The notes below the pieces were generated by a model that was given only the letters and a program-made list of their open reading frames with translations, had not been told where the DNA came from and searched no databases. DNA of 64,000 nucleotides. It comes from Diploscapter coronatus (taxonomy: Eukaryota; Nematoda; Chromadorea; Rhabditida; Rhabditidae). Where the stretch lies: the NCBI GenBank assembly GCA_964036155.1, contig OZ038423.1, positions 6,029,249 through 6,093,248 on the forward strand, given 5' to 3'. A program made the position numbers and the translations under genes. This document shows positions 50,749 through 61,500 of this stretch, one piece after another; positions within the stretch are counted from its first letter, which is position 1, and every line of letters starts with the position of its first letter.

Positions 50749-52313
50749 AAAAATTTTCCCCATTAGAAGATGCATCGTGCATAACTGATCCATTAATGAT
50801 AGCAAACTTCATCGATGGAAGTGGAACCTACCCATTTGCAATTGACAATGTTAGAAAGCTGTTGAAATTCCTCTAAACATTCATTTTAGGCGATGGATTA
50901 CATTCAAAGTGTTCTCGTTTCAACTTGTGGCACTTATCGACAAGTTATCGCAGGTATGATCTCGCTACAGTGGCGGTCAAAAGGTTGGAACAATTATGAT
51001 TATGAACGCAGCCTTGTAAGAAATTATCCTGAACCAATTTGAATGAAACTTGGCAGGATAGTAGAGTTCAGTGGGAAGAATAGTTGTGTAAAATTTTATT
51101 CGAATTCGTCCACTATAATTGGAGCTACTAGGCTGCTTTCATAGTAATCAGAATTGTTCCAAACTTTTCGCCATCACCACATTATATATATATAATTATA
51201 TCTTCCTCTTTCAGGAAGCTCGTACGACTATTTCCCATACCCAGGGAATGTTACAAGTAAGCTTGCCTTTGCTGATCATTTTTAATGAAAAAGTTCAGGT
51301 TACAACGATACGGTTCTTGCCTTCAACTTTCTCAATTTCGCTCTTCAGCCGTACAAACACATTTTCGATTTGCAAACGTAATTTCCAATAAATGATAAAA
51401 AACAATTTTGAATTCTTTAGATCAGTTGTTTCGTTCTTCAAGGATCCACGTTATTCCGCCTTTGATCCTCGACTTGATATTCCTCCTTGGGCGATCGTTT
51501 ATGCATTCAGCAAGTAATTAGAGAATTGGTCAAAACTAAATAAAATCTATTGTCTTAGCACTGTCAGTGGCTACAATAACTTCATCAACGGCGTGACTAG
51601 ACTGCATAACGAGGTTCTTGCACTCTCTTCAAATCTTCATTATTTGAGAATTTTAGGGCTACATGGTACTTGCCATTGTCGGAAATGCAACTCGTACCAA
51701 AGTTCATCAATATTCCAATGTCTTGCCGCAAGCCAACATCCTTTCAACGATGTATACGAGCCCACCAGATTGGATCACTGCCAGAATCATTGCAAAGTAA
51801 ACTTGAGATTTCTAAAAATAAGAAGATTCAATTCAAATTCATTCTTCCATCAGTCAAAACTATTGTTATTTTTCAGATTCAACGTCCCTACAGTGAATCA
51901 AACAGGTTCATTTGGACAAATAACTTCGCCGGGATATCCAAATAATTACGCAAACTTCGATCTGATGGATTACTACATCTTTGCACCGAGCAATACAACC
52001 CATGTACCGAGTTATTCAAATTCGTGATTTTCAATTTCAGCTTCAGATAATTCTGACGATTCAAAGTTTCCAAACTGAAGAAGATAGTGATTTGTTGAAT
52101 ATCTACAGGGGAACGCTAATGGATGACGACGATTTCCTATATCAGTAAGGAATGGATTGTTTTCTTGCTTAGGTTTTTTGCAGATGGTCAGGAAACATGC
52201 CTCCGGGAAATTTCACAGTCAGATCAAATGCTGTTACTCTCAGATTCTACTCCGATGCAACCGTCAATTACTCGGGGTTCAACATTACGTGGACAGCCAT
52301 ATGATTTCGATTT
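50749..52313 (+). CDS. Secreted VWA-like plus CUB-domain protein, 10 exons seen, 5' end missing
   Basis: Exons: 50749-50849, 50890-50953, 51215-51256, 51299-51377, 51421-51513, 51559-51613, 51657-51796, 51877-52003, 52041-52144 and 52184-52313, phase-consistent, about 311 residues. The last third is a clear CUB domain: TSPGYPNNYANFDLMDYYIF, then TIQSFQTEEDSDLLNIYRG, then AVTLRFYSDATVNYSGFNITW, ending at the stop. This CUB domain has no cysteine, whereas classic CUB domains have two or four. The preceding part (TVLAFNFLNFALQ; WAIVYAFSNT; GYMVLAIVGNATRTK) alternates hydrophobic strands and helices as in nematode VWA-CUB proteins, though no DxSxS metal-binding motif is visible. In nematodes such proteins are often secreted intestinal or immune-response proteins, sometimes with a C-type lectin domain first. 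The first exon starts in mid-codon, so signal peptide and start lie upstream. A Tc1-like MITE sits in the intron at 50954-51214. AATAAA follows at 52355. Confidence 0.82.
50968..51178. mobile_element. Tc1/mariner-like MITE, 211 bp, inside an intron
   Basis: The left end CAGTGGCGGTCAAAAGG continues GTTGGAACAATTATGATTATG and ends in GCAGCC. The right end, read on the - strand, gives TGGTGATGGCGAAAAGTTTG, GAACAATTCTGATTA, GCAGCC. The CAGTG start and the AAAAGTTTGGAAC block are typical of Tc1/mariner ends. A TA precedes the left end; the right TA has decayed. The element fills most of the intron between exons ending 50953 and starting 51215, leaving donor and acceptor intact. Confidence 0.75.
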
Positions 52314-52354
52314 TCATTAAAAAAATACTTCAAAACAATATAATCTCGTGTTTT

Positions 52355-52360
52355 AATAAA
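52355..52360 (+). terminator. Poly(A) signal of the VWA-like/CUB gene
   Basis: AATAAA 42 bases after the stop codon at 52313, at a typical distance for a compact nematode 3' UTR. Confidence 0.6.
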
Positions 52361-52543
52361 ATTTTCAAGTGTAACTGGTTAGTCAAATTTTGTCTCAAAA
52401 TGCTCGCAGAGACCAGCTGAGCACGATTCTGAAAAGACCTCGTCGAAATGACATCGAATAAGGAAGTTATGATGCAAGTAGTAAAGCATGTGGAAAATAT
52501 CTTATTGATTTTTCGTTTTTTTTTTTATTTTTATTTTTTAAAG

Positions 52544-53076
52544 TGCCTGGTTCCGTGAGTTATTTATACCGGGAAGTAGCCCAGGCCTTCTAGTTTCTGA
52601 AACACTTTACCGTTTTCTTACAAACTATCCGCTAGCGGAGAAATGCCACTTCTTCAAAGAGATGTCATGGCTCATTTTTGCCTAATTTGATTTTAAAAAT
52701 TCATAAATTCCATGATTCTAGGCTAAATTTTATAATTATTTTTTTGCTTGACTACTATGGATATCCAGTTTATCAGATATCAAAAGAGTTTTTTTGAATA
52801 TCGATTTGGCAGTTTTTGGCGTCATTCGGTATGCTATTGACTTTTTTAAATCCGGGGCTACTTTTACAAGTTACCCTTTTCTTCACTATTTCTCTGGGCG
52901 GTTTTTCTCTCTCTTTCTAGTTTCTCTCTTGTGCCCGCTTTTCCCTCCCCTTTCCTTGTGTTAAAAGAATACTGTGATTGAGCAGTTGTGCTTTTGGTGT
53001 GTTCAATAAATATATTTTTAGTAGTCGGTTCTCTGTTTGTCAGCTAATTTACGAACCAACAACCAACTAACCCACA
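52544..53076. mobile_element. Possible solo LTR between the CUB gene and the receptor gene
   Basis: A 533-bp segment begins TGCCTGG and ends CCCACA, is bounded by AAAG at 52540-52543 and 53078-53081, and contains AATAAA about 70 bases before its end, as an LTR would. Its composition (pyrimidine-rich run TCTCTCTTTC, then CAATAAATATA, then CAACCAACTAACC) differs from the flanks. The one-base offset of the right repeat and the lack of a second copy in the window keep this tentative. Confidence 0.3.
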
Positions 53077-53171
53077 GAAAGGCTACTCTCCTAGAAACCC
53101 TTTCTGTTCAGCCATTTTTCTAATTCATTTCCGCGTCTTGAATATTTTTCTTATCTTGAAATTTTAGGATT

Positions 53172-55087
53172 ATGAATGGTTCTGAAATCTCAACAATTTC
53201 TATAAACTCGACAAATCCTGCTAATTCGTCTATTCAATTCGACTATGCATTCCATCGAACAATCATATATTCGAGTATTGGAAGTATGACGATATTCGGG
53301 CTATTCGGCAATTTGAACCTCATCGCATTGCATTTACGAAAATCATCACTTCGAACCAAATATGGTAAAATTTTAGATTATTCGTGATAAACAAATGAAT
53401 GAAATTTTGATAAAGACAAACTACAATTTCGACTCAAATTTCTAATGATAATAGTCCTCCACAGTGCGTTGTTTAGGTATTTTGCTAACTGCCTTGACGA
53501 TCAGTCAATCGCTTTGCATAGTATTTGAATGGACTGGGGTAATTTACACTCTATCGAACAGCGTCGTTTATCGCGACGGCTGTTTCAAAATTCTGTGTTT
53601 CTATGTCTTCGTTCATTGTATGCAAACTGGACTTCTCGCAACAGTATCTGTGGATTTATTATTTTCCATCATATTCCCTTTAAAGTAACGACATTTTCCG
53701 ACTTACCTTATTCACAATTCGTTTTTAGACATCGAGGTGCAAACCATTATTACTACGCTTTTTTCATTTCGATTCCGACGATAGTTTATGGACTATTTTC
53801 AGACTATCTTGGATTCACATTTATGAATCATGATAAAATTAATGTATGATTTCTTTTAAAATGCCAAAATATAAACCCATCAACAATTTTCAGATGTGCA
53901 ATCCTCCGTCTAGTCTGCATCCAGTCGCGAATACATTTTGGTATTTCGGTGCTCTTGTGGCTGGTGTCATAACGATCTTCAGCTATTGTTGGGCATTCGG
54001 ACTAATTTATAGTCGAAGTAAGCGGTAAATTTGATAATTCACGAATTATCATTTTTGATAAGCTACATGAAACGTTTGAAATTAAATAATTTTAGGCAAT
54101 CGTAATCAAGACAAATTTCAAAATTGCAACATCGAGAGAAAAGCGATGAAAAGCCTGTCTGTGATGCTGATCGTGTTCCTCGTCACTCGTTATATCGGAA
54201 CTATCGTTGCCAATTTGCTGAGATTTGCAGGTAGACTTTGTTATTGCAATTTTCAAATTCTAGTCGTTCAATGAAGTAAATTCGATTGAAACGAACGAAT
54301 GTTGGACAATTACATGTCTGCCTTGAATAATCATAACAAATTGCACACACCTGTATGTAATTCAGAATATATTTCATAACGTTTCTGCTAGGAAGAGAAT
54401 AGAATAATATGAAATAATAGTTAATTTGAGATTGTCGCACCTGAGAGAAAAGATATTTTTGACCAAAAGGTGTGTAGAACAGATATTCTACCATAAACTT
54501 GCGAGTCATTTCGAAACAAACTATCATTCTATGGAAAAATTGAATTTTCAGGATTCAATAGCGCTGTGATAGCACTTTACCAAGATTATAATGTAAGATT
54601 TGTTAACTTTGAAGACATTTTCATATATACTCACCTAGTTTAGGTGCTCTTTGCATTCCTGTGTTATTCGCAGAATTGTTACGTGGCTTATGCGAAGAGC
54701 TCAGAGTACAGACGTCTCTTGTGGGATCAATACACCGTTTTGCACAACAAACTATTCGGGTAAATTGATTATTTTGTGTCGTGTTTGAAAAATTGAGTGA
54801 GAGGTGATAGATATAACCTCGTTTATATCATAAACTTGAAGTTCTTAAAATAACCCAGATGGGTAAACGTAATTTTACAGTTGCATTTACTTCTGCCCCT
54901 TTGACCTATTCAAACTTCTGACACTCTAGCTTACCTCAAGAGCCAAACTAATTAATTTTCAATCCTTAATTTCAGATGCTGCTGCTTCCTCGATAGTGAC
55001 GATGTACCGTTTGGAGGAGAAACTACGAAATTCATGAGTATCGCCCGCAGAACGACTATAACTAATAACACTCTTCATGCACATTGA
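53172..55087 (+). CDS. Seven-transmembrane chemoreceptor, srsx-like, 351 aa, 8 exons
   Basis: Exons: 53172-53364, 53465-53684, 53729-53843, 53894-54017, 54096-54230, 54552-54592, 54644-54759 and 54976-55087, all phases agree. After a glycosylation-rich start (NGS, NST, NSS) seven hydrophobic segments follow. Helix 1 has the GN of rhodopsin-like receptors (FGLFGNLNLIALH). Helix 3 ends VSVDLLFSIIFPLKHR, occupying the place of a DRY motif. The next loop has CNPPSSLHP, helix 6 is LSVMLIVFLVTRYIGTIVANLL, and helix 7 ends with NCYVAYAKSSEYRRLL, the usual chemoreceptor ending. A CCC cluster follows (GCCCF), a likely palmitoylation site. This pattern fits nematode srsx receptors, probably acting in sensory neurons. 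An acceptor TTTTAG ends 3 bases before the ATG, so a spliced leader may be added there. AATAAA at 55242. Receptor class is firm; the srsx label is probable. Confidence 0.88.
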
Positions 55088-56062
55088 ATTAAGCTTAAAT
55101 TAGATTAAATTTTAGACTTTTTTTTTTTTTCTTTGAAATTTTGATGAAAATGGGTTAGATGATCCTTATTTTCTAGAAAATTAATGAATAGCTTCTAAAG
55201 TATCAATTTTGATTGCGGGTTAGCTGAATTCACATTTTGAGAATAAATGTCGAACAATAAAATTTTTTGAATAATATGAGCCTTATGATTAACCCAGAAG
55301 AACTATTTTCATACGAAAACTCAATTACATCACAATCGATATTACCATTGTAGACAACATACCAAATTAACATACATTGGCCATTACCAAGATCAACATT
55401 CACCACTTTCACTCCCAAACTTCATTACCACTTCGCCTGCTCTAGTGTCAACACGTTCTAAATCATCTCTCATTTTGAACGTACTCTTCAAATCGCCTAC
55501 ACCATTTGGTCGGACTAGTCCCAACAAAACAACCCCACAACGTTCCTGAGCAATAAGACTCTGCAGCTATGCACTGTGTTTCTGTACTCGAAATTGATAA
55601 GGTCGAATCTCGGCACAGAATAAAACACTCCAAACTCATTCACGGACACTATCTATTCGTGTACAAATTTCAACTAATCAGCGATTATAGTAAGAAGGTG
55701 AAACAAGTCCATATTCTTGATTTGATTTTTGTACAGACGACGTTTCATAATTTTCTTTATTATCTCGAGAATTTTCAATAAGCATAAGACTCGTATTTGA
55801 GAGGTCGGAAGAATCACTGAATGTGAAGAACAAAGTAAGTTTACAAAGAATCTCATCTCAACTGAAGCATTAACTGTTTTAGAAATAGAATAATGTTCAC
55901 CGGAAGAATTCAAATCATACATGATAGTGTCAATATTATGGCAGTCGAGTTTGTGCACATAATTTCAATATTAGTCATTTTTATCGTAATCCTAGAAATC
56001 TAATACCCTGATTCTGAAACACTTTCGAAAGAATGAACTAATGAGGCGACCTAAAAATTATA
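55088..56062. other. Intergenic between convergent genes, no gene recognised
   Basis: Holds the receptor poly(A) signal at 55242-55247. Otherwise AT-rich with only short frames and no exon-like splice pairs. Confidence 0.5.
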
Positions 56063-58579
56063 TCACAGTCGATAGTTGAGTAACTGAACAACGAAGACCA
56101 AGGCAATACTGGTTGAGGCAATCGATATTTGGGAAGGGGATGATTTGATCTTGATCGGATTTCGACCAACAACATTTTGTTGTCGCTCGGCTGCTTGCTA
56201 AAATCGTTGATGAATTCCTACAAAAGAATCCCGTATCATTTATCAATAGAATTTTTGTGAAAAAAATCAAATTCTTTGAAAGTCTCTTAGAGCGTTACGT
56301 TGTAATTTGGCATAGAAAAACTTAACTTCATGAATATCGAAGTTTAAATCAACTATGATCTTCACTCCAAAAAATCAATTCAAAACTTTGTTCGCTACTT
56401 GTTTTGAATATTCTATTTTTATTGTTATGTTTTAATTGTGTTCTAGTTCCGTAATGAGAAAAATATACCACTTGTTGCTCGGTTGCCCGCGGCCGAGTAT
56501 CCTCCGTGCCAGCAACCAGATGATGGAAGTTGCAGAGATGTGTATCACAAATACAATGCTTCGAAAGTGGCTCTGTACTATTCGCTGTGTATTCTGTAGT
56601 GCAGCCCACATTTACTTTCTGAGAAGTGAGATTTTCCAATAAGATTCTTGCATAATCTTACCCTATCATCGTCGACCTTCAAGCAACCAGCCAGAATTTC
56701 GTATCGAGGTCGATTGATTCCAATGAACTCCTCGTGATCTTCGTAATTGTGCTTGAAATTTGCACTTTCCAGAACGATTTCAGAAGTCGTCAAGGAGATG
56801 AAACAGTATTGGCCTTCACATGTTGTCGACCTCAAGATTTTTATGTTCGATTTGCACAACTTTGCAAGATTACTTTCTGAAGACTTCCTGCCCGAATGGT
56901 TTGTTTGATCGATGCATCAGACTGTAGCAATAGTTTTGGTCATCTGGTCGTCGTTCAATCACGTGCTTCACCTAATTATATGAATCATATATGGCATTAT
57001 CGCTGCCTTAAATCGTTACTTGGTATGTCCTGGTCTGATTTAATTCATTGCACTGTCCAGACGGTTTCGTACATGTGCATCCGTTCATAACTGTTGATGG
57101 AGTTGCTTCGTACCTGAACAAAGAAATGAACAGCTTTCTAACAATAAAATCTTATCCATACCGAGCACAGATTTGTTGTCCTTGGAAATGAAGGTAGTTG
57201 TTCATCCTCAAGAAGTTCTGCAATCGTGGATATCCAAGTCCACAGCCCTGCTCCACTCCCTCGAAGTCGACCACACAGTAATTTCCTCTGCACCTTTTGT
57301 GGCATCCATTGTCTGGACATTTGTCACCGTTCTTTTCTGTGCAACCACAACATTCAACCATCGGAAGTCGGTGTGTCATGTAGTTGTTTAACTGTAAGAA
57401 TACTTGGATCATTTCTGCATTTTGCAAAAAAGCTTTCCCATCTTAAGCTAAGAACTGCATTAAATTTTGAATTCAGCTGAATGGGAGACGATAGTTGAGG
57501 TTTGAAGCGAACTCATTCTTATTTTACCGAGGATATTTCTACAAAATTCTTAACTTCTAATTTGGATGTTCTAAAGTTTTAACCTCATGTAGTAAGCCAA
57601 AATTAGAGTAAGATCGATATTTAGGTCAAATTTGAAACCGATTTTTTATTATGGATAAAAGTATTGTCGAACACGATTTCAAAAATTCCAATATCAGCAC
57701 ATCTCTAATCAAACGGAGTGAATTTGCAACAATATTTCTACCTCATCCTTGTTATTGCATCCTTCCCCTTCACAGTAGCAATGTATGCTCTCAGCATTGC
57801 TCGCATATTGACATCCTTTCTGACCACCAGGCAGATCAGTCACACATCCTTTCTGAAATCAGTATTTTCTTTTCATTTCGTGAATACATCTGCCACCTAC
57901 CTGCATAATGGCGGTATTTTCATCAGCAAATATCTCAATTTTGGCGAAGCAGGCATTCCCGCTGCACATCTCGCTGTCTTTCGACAAACAGTCGCAGGCA
58001 GCCGCGTCCACCTGAAAATATCACAATCAAGCTGCATTTCGGTCAACATTTCAGATTAATTTAGCGCGCTCATTGATTTTTTCCTTGATAAATTTATGAT
58101 GGATGCCTCTCAAAATTTTGACGCTTTAGATCAGGAATGGGTTGGAATTGACATTTTGAAAGTCGAAAGCGGAATGAAGGCTCAAAAATTCCTGATTTGG
58201 ATTCATTTCTGAATTATTTTCTGTGAAAATCGCAACATTCTTATAGGGAAAAGTTATGATTTTTTTCATTTCAACTCTTTCTGTACTATCATGTTACAAA
58301 CAATCAAGTTTCACTGTTTGCAATGATAAAATTGACAATATTTAGCAAAAAAAATTCAAATTAGATTGGGATTAAAACTGGTATCAAGTCATGTTCCATT
58401 TTGCAACATTCTTTTCCTGTTCGTAAACTAGTGGACTGAATTTTCAGGCTATTTCAAATGCTTCAACAAACCTTTCCGTGAACTGTCTTGCAATGCGTGA
58501 GACATGAGTGACAATTGACTCTGGCTTCAATTAGTGTCGAACAGAATGTTGCTAATAATAGCAACAGCAAATTCCGCAT
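56063..58579 (-). CDS. Secreted or GPI-anchored protein with three cysteine-rich (ET-module-like) repeats, 400 aa, 9 exons
   Basis: Exons (reading down): 58579-58472, 58011-57901, 57852-57742, 57391-57162, 57113-57020, 56971-56874, 56830-56662, 56618-56472 and 56197-56063, all phases agree. MRNLLLLLLATFCSTLIEA is a signal peptide. Three repeats follow. The first begins NCHSCLTHC and closes HCYCEGEGCNN; the second begins CCGCTEKNGDKC, has QGCGLGYP, and closes CTCTKPSGQCNE; the third begins NYCYSLMH and closes HCICDTHLCN. The recurrent close C-x-C-x(4-5)-CN is the mark of nematode ET modules and of three-finger/Ly6 folds, all disulfide-rich extracellular modules. The protein ends in a hydrophobic stretch (ISIASTSIALVFVVQLL), which fits a GPI-attachment signal, so it is probably displayed on the cell surface. 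The intron 56831-56873 is 43 nt. The donor after 56472 could be three bases later. A TTTTTTCAG lies about 20 bases before the ATG, a likely trans-splice site. Confidence 0.85.
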
Positions 58580-61500
58580 TAGACTATTGTATGAATCTTC
58601 TGAAAAAACCAGGTAACCTTGTTAAGAAAAAGCAAAAAGATATTTTCGAACGCCGAAAATAACGAAATTTATTTTTGTCTTTGTGAGAGCATCAAATCTA
58701 ATGGATAGCAGGGAATGTTATGCCGAAAGAGAATATCATTAGGAAGTTGTTGAGAAGCTGCTCGAAGTGTCACAGACAAAGATATATTGCAGAGGAAATT
58801 TAGGAATATTCAGGAAAAGCACGTCAGATCTGTGATCTTTAGACATTCAAATGATCTCAAAATTCGGAAAATAAACAAATATCACAGAACTTGCACTGTG
58901 CAACTGTTTATCATATAAAATAATAGTACGTTCGTTTGACTGGCTAGTATGCAGGAAAAATGAAGAAAAAACTATGAAGTGCTCATATCCTGGAGCTTAT
59001 TAGTTGAATCTCAGACTAGACTGCATCAGGATATAGGATAAGTGAAAATCTGCCTGTTTGATTTTGAGCATTTTATTAGAGGAAAATCCATGAGATGATA
59101 AGATGCTTGAATAATAATTTTAAAAATTTTCGTATCAAGAAGAATGCTTATCTTGCTAAAAAAAAAGGCTAATAATGTAAAATAATGATTTTTTTTCAAA
59201 TTGCATGAAAGTACATGTAAAAATTGAATTGAAAATCTTCATGTGTAAACCAAAATTCTAGAAAAAAAGAAAATACTCACGAGATAGATCAAAATGAGTC
59301 GAGATGAAACCTAAATTAACGCTGTAAAATGTCTAATTCTCAATTATCTAAGAATTTCGCATTAGTTTTTTTTTTTTTTTAAATGAATAAGCATGTTAGG
59401 ACTGATACAATGATGACATTTTCAGAAGACAAAAACACGAAATATGTCGCATGTGCTAATTAGATATCGCGGTTAGAAGAAGTGGATTGATAGAAGGAAT
59501 CAATTCAATCAGCTGAATCGGATTGGATCGATATGTAGAAAAAAAGATCAATACCGCAATATCGGGTAAACCAACCTGCCTACGGTGAAAATAGAGAAAT
59601 GGGGTTTTTTTTTACGAATCAGCAGTGATACTGAATTTCACGAAGAAAAATAATAGTTGGCAGAGACCTGTGAAATGTTGAAGTGCATGTTCCGGGAAGT
59701 GATCGGCTAACATCAGAGGGCAGGACTGTAGACGTAGACACGAGACATGAATTAGAGAGAGGGAAAAGGCAGGACAGAGGGCTCGATTTCAGGTGGTCAG
59801 GGAAGGGGCGATAGTGCGCGCGAATGATGGAGAAGCAGACGGGAAATCGAGAGTGCCGTGCAAACAGTCTTCTTGCAGAGGGAAAATGCCGCAGGGCGAA
59901 TTGTGAGAGAAATAGAAAGTGAAGAGAGATTCAGAGAAGACAGAACCGACTCCGAAAGGGACTGAAACTCGAGAAATACTGCAAAAAGTGATGGCAGAAT
60001 GAAAAAGTTGCGCACACGACGACAAGTCCAATGGTCATTTTGTACATGAATTCGGGTTGTCGACTAAAATGAGGAGACAAAACTAAAACAAGATTGGAAA
60101 CGCGTTACGACATATCAAATCGGATACGGGCGTTGCTAGGGAAAGGCAGGCAGGCAGGCGGCTTGCGTTGCAAATGCAAATTGGATCATAAACGGATGAG
60201 ATAAAAGAAAGACGGGGAGGAAAAAGAAGCAAGTGGTTGGCGGGAAGCCATGATAAGCAAGGGAAAGAGGAAGGGGACAGGGGAAATGTCGGTGAATGAA
60301 AAGGAAGAGGTACTCGAAAGTGGAAGGAAGAAAAACACAAACCAGAGGATGTGAACGGCAACATGACAGGGAATGGATGGTCGAGAGAACACTAGATACA
60401 CGTTAAAGATGCACTGTGTTGTTTGTTTGTTTGTGATTGCATTGATAAACAGCTAGTCATGCAACGAAAAAAGAAGTGAAAAAGGACGATTATCAATAAT
60501 CCATTACTGAGTGGTAAAGCAGGTAAGGAGAAGCAAAGAATGAATAAGCAGATATTCTTCAGAGAAAGTCGTAAGCTGACTCACGAACGAGATTCCAATG
60601 AAAAGATGCTAATTACGAATAAAAACTATAACAGGACAGGCGAATCAATATGACGATTGCATTCCTGTCTACTCCTCGGAACGCCGATTATTCGCGTATT
60701 ACGAGGGTCGATGAAAATGATGCGCATTCTTACCACAAATTGGAACAGATTCCACTCGCAATTAGCTGGACTTTCTTGAGTCATTGCAGGGAAGGAAGGA
60801 TAATTGGAGAGGGGAGAGGGATGAAAGTGGACAACAACGGGTTTGGCAGAAGAAGCTGAAGAAGTTGAAAGGGAAGGAGGGAAAGAGAGAGGAAGACAGC
60901 GGTCAGCAGAAACACGGCTGCGATTGCGGGTTGCGACAAAGCAAGGCTGCAGTCCTACAGACCAAGCAGGGCCAAGGCATGTTTCGGCCGAATTTCCGCG
61001 GATATCCTTTCTTCTCTCTGCTGCTGCCTTCCGCGCGGATATTTCTTCCCAGTATCGCCCTCTTCTCCTTTATTCTTCCGATCTTTTCCTCTAGCCGCCT
61101 CTCTTCTCGCATCTTTCTCCATCTCTTCCATTCCTCTTCCTGTCAATTCCCCGAGTTTTTCATTTCCGTACTCGAAAAATGTTGCCTGAACACCTCACCG
61201 CTCTGCTTCAAATTCATCTTCGTAACGAATTCCCTTCTTCTTCTTCTCTCATTTCCTCTCCTCGCTTCTCCATTCGGTCGAACAGCTCTACGAGACTAAG
61301 ACGTTTAGCCAAATTTCGAAATGCCAATGTAAAAGTTGCGCCCATTTCATAAGAGGAATGACCGATTTTACGCATGGGAAGCGAGTGTCAAAATCCAGGA
61401 GGAAATCTGTCAGGATTTTGCAAGTCGACAAGGGCAATAAATTGTGGAGGTTGAGTTAGAAGAAGGAGGGCTTAGAAGGGAGAAGTCCAAGAGCCAAGAG

